Assembly (NCBI GenBank): GCA_900239685.1 | Contig: OENT01000502.1 | Span: 42,101-106,100, forward strand | DNA: 64,000 nt | Direction of reading: 5' to 3' | From: Rotaria macrura | Lineage: Eukaryota > Rotifera > Eurotatoria > Philodinida > Philodinidae | Shown: positions 61,510-64,000 of the stretch, one piece after another | How positions within the stretch are numbered: the first letter of the stretch is position 1 | How the letters are laid out: each line of letters begins with the position of its first letter | Notes under the pieces: model-generated | Told to the model about the DNA's origin: nothing | Databases searched by the model: none | What the model saw: the letters and a program-made list of their open reading frames with translations, nothing else | Translations under genes and position numbers: made by a program

Positions 61510-63769
61510 AAATTACTTTCACAACCTATGATACAAATGACGACAATTTTCACAATAATAGACGTTGTAAATTTGACTGGACCAACATGACCAGCAAATG
61601 CATGCAGCACGCTTTGCACAATAACCCCCTACATTTAATATGTCATCTATAGTAAATAACAATTGCCACAAGACGATGGTTGACATGGTGTCAAATTTTG
61701 TAACGTAGATGAAGAAAATTCAGGTGGAAATGCCTGGTATGAATCATTATGTAAGTTCACTGATGATAAAGAATTAAAATTTATGATATCGTTGAAAGGT
61801 AATTGTGATGATTGTGAGTTGCTGTTTGAATTAGTCACTGATAAGGGATCAGCAGTATTCGACGTTTTTGTTGATATTAGATTTTCGTTAAAGTCTGATT
61901 TCGATTTTACATTAGTGTTTTTCGTTGTTGACTATTTTTTCATCTGTTTCTCTTCTGCTTTCTTTTTTTTTTAAACATTTTCGTTAAAAACGTCCAAATC
62001 TGTCACACTAACTCCATACGGTCGTTTGATGAGACGCTTTTTGTTTGTTGTTGTCGCTGGTTTTGGTGACAAATACTTTGATACTATTACTTCGATTGCT
62101 GATAATGACTTAGAACTATCTTAAAATATAAATAACATTAGGAATTTGATTACATGTAACTTGTGTATTAGTAGTTTTCTACCTGTACTTGTATCCAAAG
62201 CTGTTATTATTGTTTGATCTAATGACATATCTATTACTGATTGTACAGGATCCAATTGATTTTGAACATTTTTCAAAGTCAATGAATCTGAATAAAAAAA
62301 AGTACTATTTAATAGAAAGTCATCGATATTTACCATTGGATACAGTTGGAGCAGAATTGAATCTTGTCAGCTTTTTCTTTTGCTTGCTGTATGTGGCATT
62401 CCAGTTTGCTGAAGGAGTATTTTCACTTGATGTTAATGAAAATGTTGAATGAGACTGTTGATTTGGTGTTACTGTTGTTGTTGGATTATTTTTAATGATT
62501 CTGTCTTTATTAATGGCTCTCGGGTCGTATGGAAATATTCCTGCTTTTGCAAAGGCACTCGAACAATGAGCAGGAATTAAAGCAAACTCATACAGTCGTG
62601 CAAATAACCGTATAAAATCTCTTTTATTCATAGATGTTGATGTTGTTTTATATCTTTCCCATAGTAACGATTTCCATTGATTTTTGACGTATTTCAACGT
62701 GTACACATGTGGTTGTAATACATGCGTTGAGTGGCTCGGTAAACACAATAGATGAATATCATTTTGAATTGCTAGACGTACACTTTTTATCGAGAGATGC
62801 GAATAGTGCCCATCAAATATCAACAGCAAAGGCCTTTTTAAATGATTAGTATTTGGTATAAACAGTTTTTGTAGGTAATCGAAGAAACAGTCCTCGTCTG
62901 TCCAACCGGATTTTGTGCCATTGTATACGATACCTTTAATTAAATTTTTCGGGCACCAGTCTGAATATAATCGGAGAGATTTGTATATCACATAAGGAGG
63001 AAGACAGGACCCATTAGCTGCTATTGTCAATAAAACAGTAGTAAAACTTTTACCACCATTACTCTGTATTCTAAAATAAGAAAAAGATCAGGCTTATAAC
63101 GATATTTAATCAGTCTAGAAAAATCTCAATAGAATGATATACAGGTATATTCAAATGACTTACTGAGTAGCGTACTTCGTACCACGTTTTGTTACTACCA
63201 CTCGATGACCGGTTTCTTCACAGAAGCCTGATTCATCCATATTAAATATGTTTTGTGGTTTATCAAAAAGATCCAGTCTTTTTAAAACATCATATAAAAC
63301 TTTAAACCAACCATCAATGATGTCTTGAGTAACTCCTTCAGCACGAGCTTTTTCTAACGAAATACTGTTCATAAGCTTAAGTTCCCGTTTCCAACGTTTT
63401 AAAAAACCATAGTACCATTCCTTGGTTGGCTCACCTTTGACAAACCGAGATTTCAAGTTCATGAGACCAACATATTCATTGGCATATTTAAGAACATCAT
63501 CACAAGTAGACAACTGCCCCCCAATCCTGCAACGTGATTATTAAATCAACTAAATACTTTTCTTCTTCAACCGATAAAGCAGTAGGGTGCCCAACATTTT
63601 CTTTCAATGAATATAAAGCATGAGACGATAATGTACTGAGTGGAATTTGAAAAATCGAAGCAACTTGTCTGTAAGAGCATTGTGAATTTCGAATCATGTC
63701 AACAGCTTTCTTCAGATTTTCCTTACTATACTTGGGCCCGGATGTTTTTCGTTTGTACGTTCGAACCAT
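61510..63769 (-). pseudogene. pogo/Tigger-type DDE_1 transposase, decayed
   Basis: Read on the minus strand. An N-terminal psq-type HTH from 63769 (MVRTYKRKTSGPKYSKENLK, then SYRQVASIFQIPLSTL) is followed by a frame change at a six-G run (63517-63522). The frame resumes QLSTCDDVLKYANEYVGL to 63164. A 93-bp intron (63071-63163) leads to the DDE domain. There the first Asp is in NMDESGF and the second in LLIFDGHYSH. The block expected to read LQPLDV reads LQPHV, so the third acidic residue is missing. Further GT-AG exons are visible at about 62330-62286 and 62183-61971, ending at an in-frame TAA. Related reading continues past that TAA and a TAG to a Cys-rich end near 61510 (YCAKRAACICWSCW). 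This family cuts and pastes DNA with TA duplications. The copy is very unlikely to be active. Confidence 0.88.
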
Positions 63770-63933
63770 TTGATATGATAAACACCGAAACTTATATCAA
63801 TAGACAACAACAGAAGACTACAAGTACAAACTTTTCGTTGGCCGATTACAATATAATTCATTATATTCTTTGTTTTTTGTCTATTACAATCTTTTTTCCT
63901 TTCACAAAATTAACCAATAAGAAAACTATAAAT
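63770..63933. other. short spacer at right edge
   Basis: AT-rich with ACCAATAAG at about 63912 and TATAAAT at 63927. No terminal inverted repeat matching the left GGGG cluster is visible here, so the transposon's other end may lie outside the window. Confidence 0.35.
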
Positions 63934-63995
63934 ATGCATGATACAAATGAAGGACCTGAAAAATTATGCAATGAACTTGATTTTCTTTCACGAGG
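63934..63995 (+). CDS. possible first exon of a gene leaving the window
   Basis: ATG followed by about 20 codons (MHDTNEGPEKLCNELDFLSR) and a GGGTAGT that can serve as a GT donor right at the window edge. The peptide is hydrophilic and coding-like, but nothing can be recognised. It could belong to the flanking gene or be a second, divergently transcribed gene of the transposon. Confidence 0.25.
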
Positions 63996-64000
63996 GTAGT

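Noticed and set aside
1..64000. tRNA, rRNA, CRISPR arrays, bacterial-style operons
   Set aside because: No cloverleaf with internal promoter boxes, no rRNA-like conserved blocks and no regularly spaced repeats were seen; the gene structure is eukaryotic.

Overview
The window reads as nuclear DNA of a small invertebrate animal. It is strongly A+T-rich (roughly 70% by eye) and its genes are split by short GT-AG introns (about 53-110 bp, a few of 1-2 kb). The families are animal ones: TMEM231, IP6K, a peptide-receptor-like GPCR, GT10 fucosyltransferase, caskin, TLC-domain protein and a LIM protein. The compact introns, the B-box/coiled-coil gene and two same-strand gene pairs that look operonic make a bdelloid rotifer (Rotaria/Adineta type) my best guess. 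This is an inference, not proof; another AT-rich lophotrochozoan is possible.

Layout. 1-191: a possible terminal exon of a gene entering from the left. 1670-2629 (-): ciliary transition-zone protein TMEM231. 3715-6148 (+): inositol hexakisphosphate kinase, six exons. 9774-11260 (-): class A GPCR, two exons. 11261-23978: 12.7 kb with no convincing gene but several foldback elements. 23979-25565 (+): alpha-1,3-fucosyltransferase, followed by an open frame cut by a poly-G/N assembly artefact. 27254-27460 (+): small unknown protein. 30910-31762: element with long terminal inverted repeats. 32011-33087 (-): B-box-like protein. 33779-43344 (+): an 11-exon caskin gene with ankyrin repeats, SH3, two SAM domains and the conserved C-terminal acidic helix.

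47464-56603 (+) is a co-oriented cluster: a TLC-domain membrane protein; then, 168 bp later, a DUF1295 steroid-reductase-like enzyme; an unrecognised five-exon 205-aa gene; then, about 225 bp later, a six-LIM protein. In both close pairs an AATAAA signal is followed 35-50 bp later by a pyrimidine-rich AG acceptor. This is the arrangement expected of spliced-leader trans-spliced operons, known in bdelloids.

56604-64000 is transposon-dominated. It holds a GTAC-dense repeat block carrying a nested foldback MITE with TA target duplication, a hAT-like element with GGGAC motifs, and a decayed pogo/Tigger-type DDE transposase on the minus strand. That transposase has a frameshift, a missing third catalytic Asp and in-frame stops, and is flanked by a GGGG-centred repeat cluster. 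A possible first exon of another gene lies at the right edge. I saw no rRNA, tRNA, CRISPR or viral genes.
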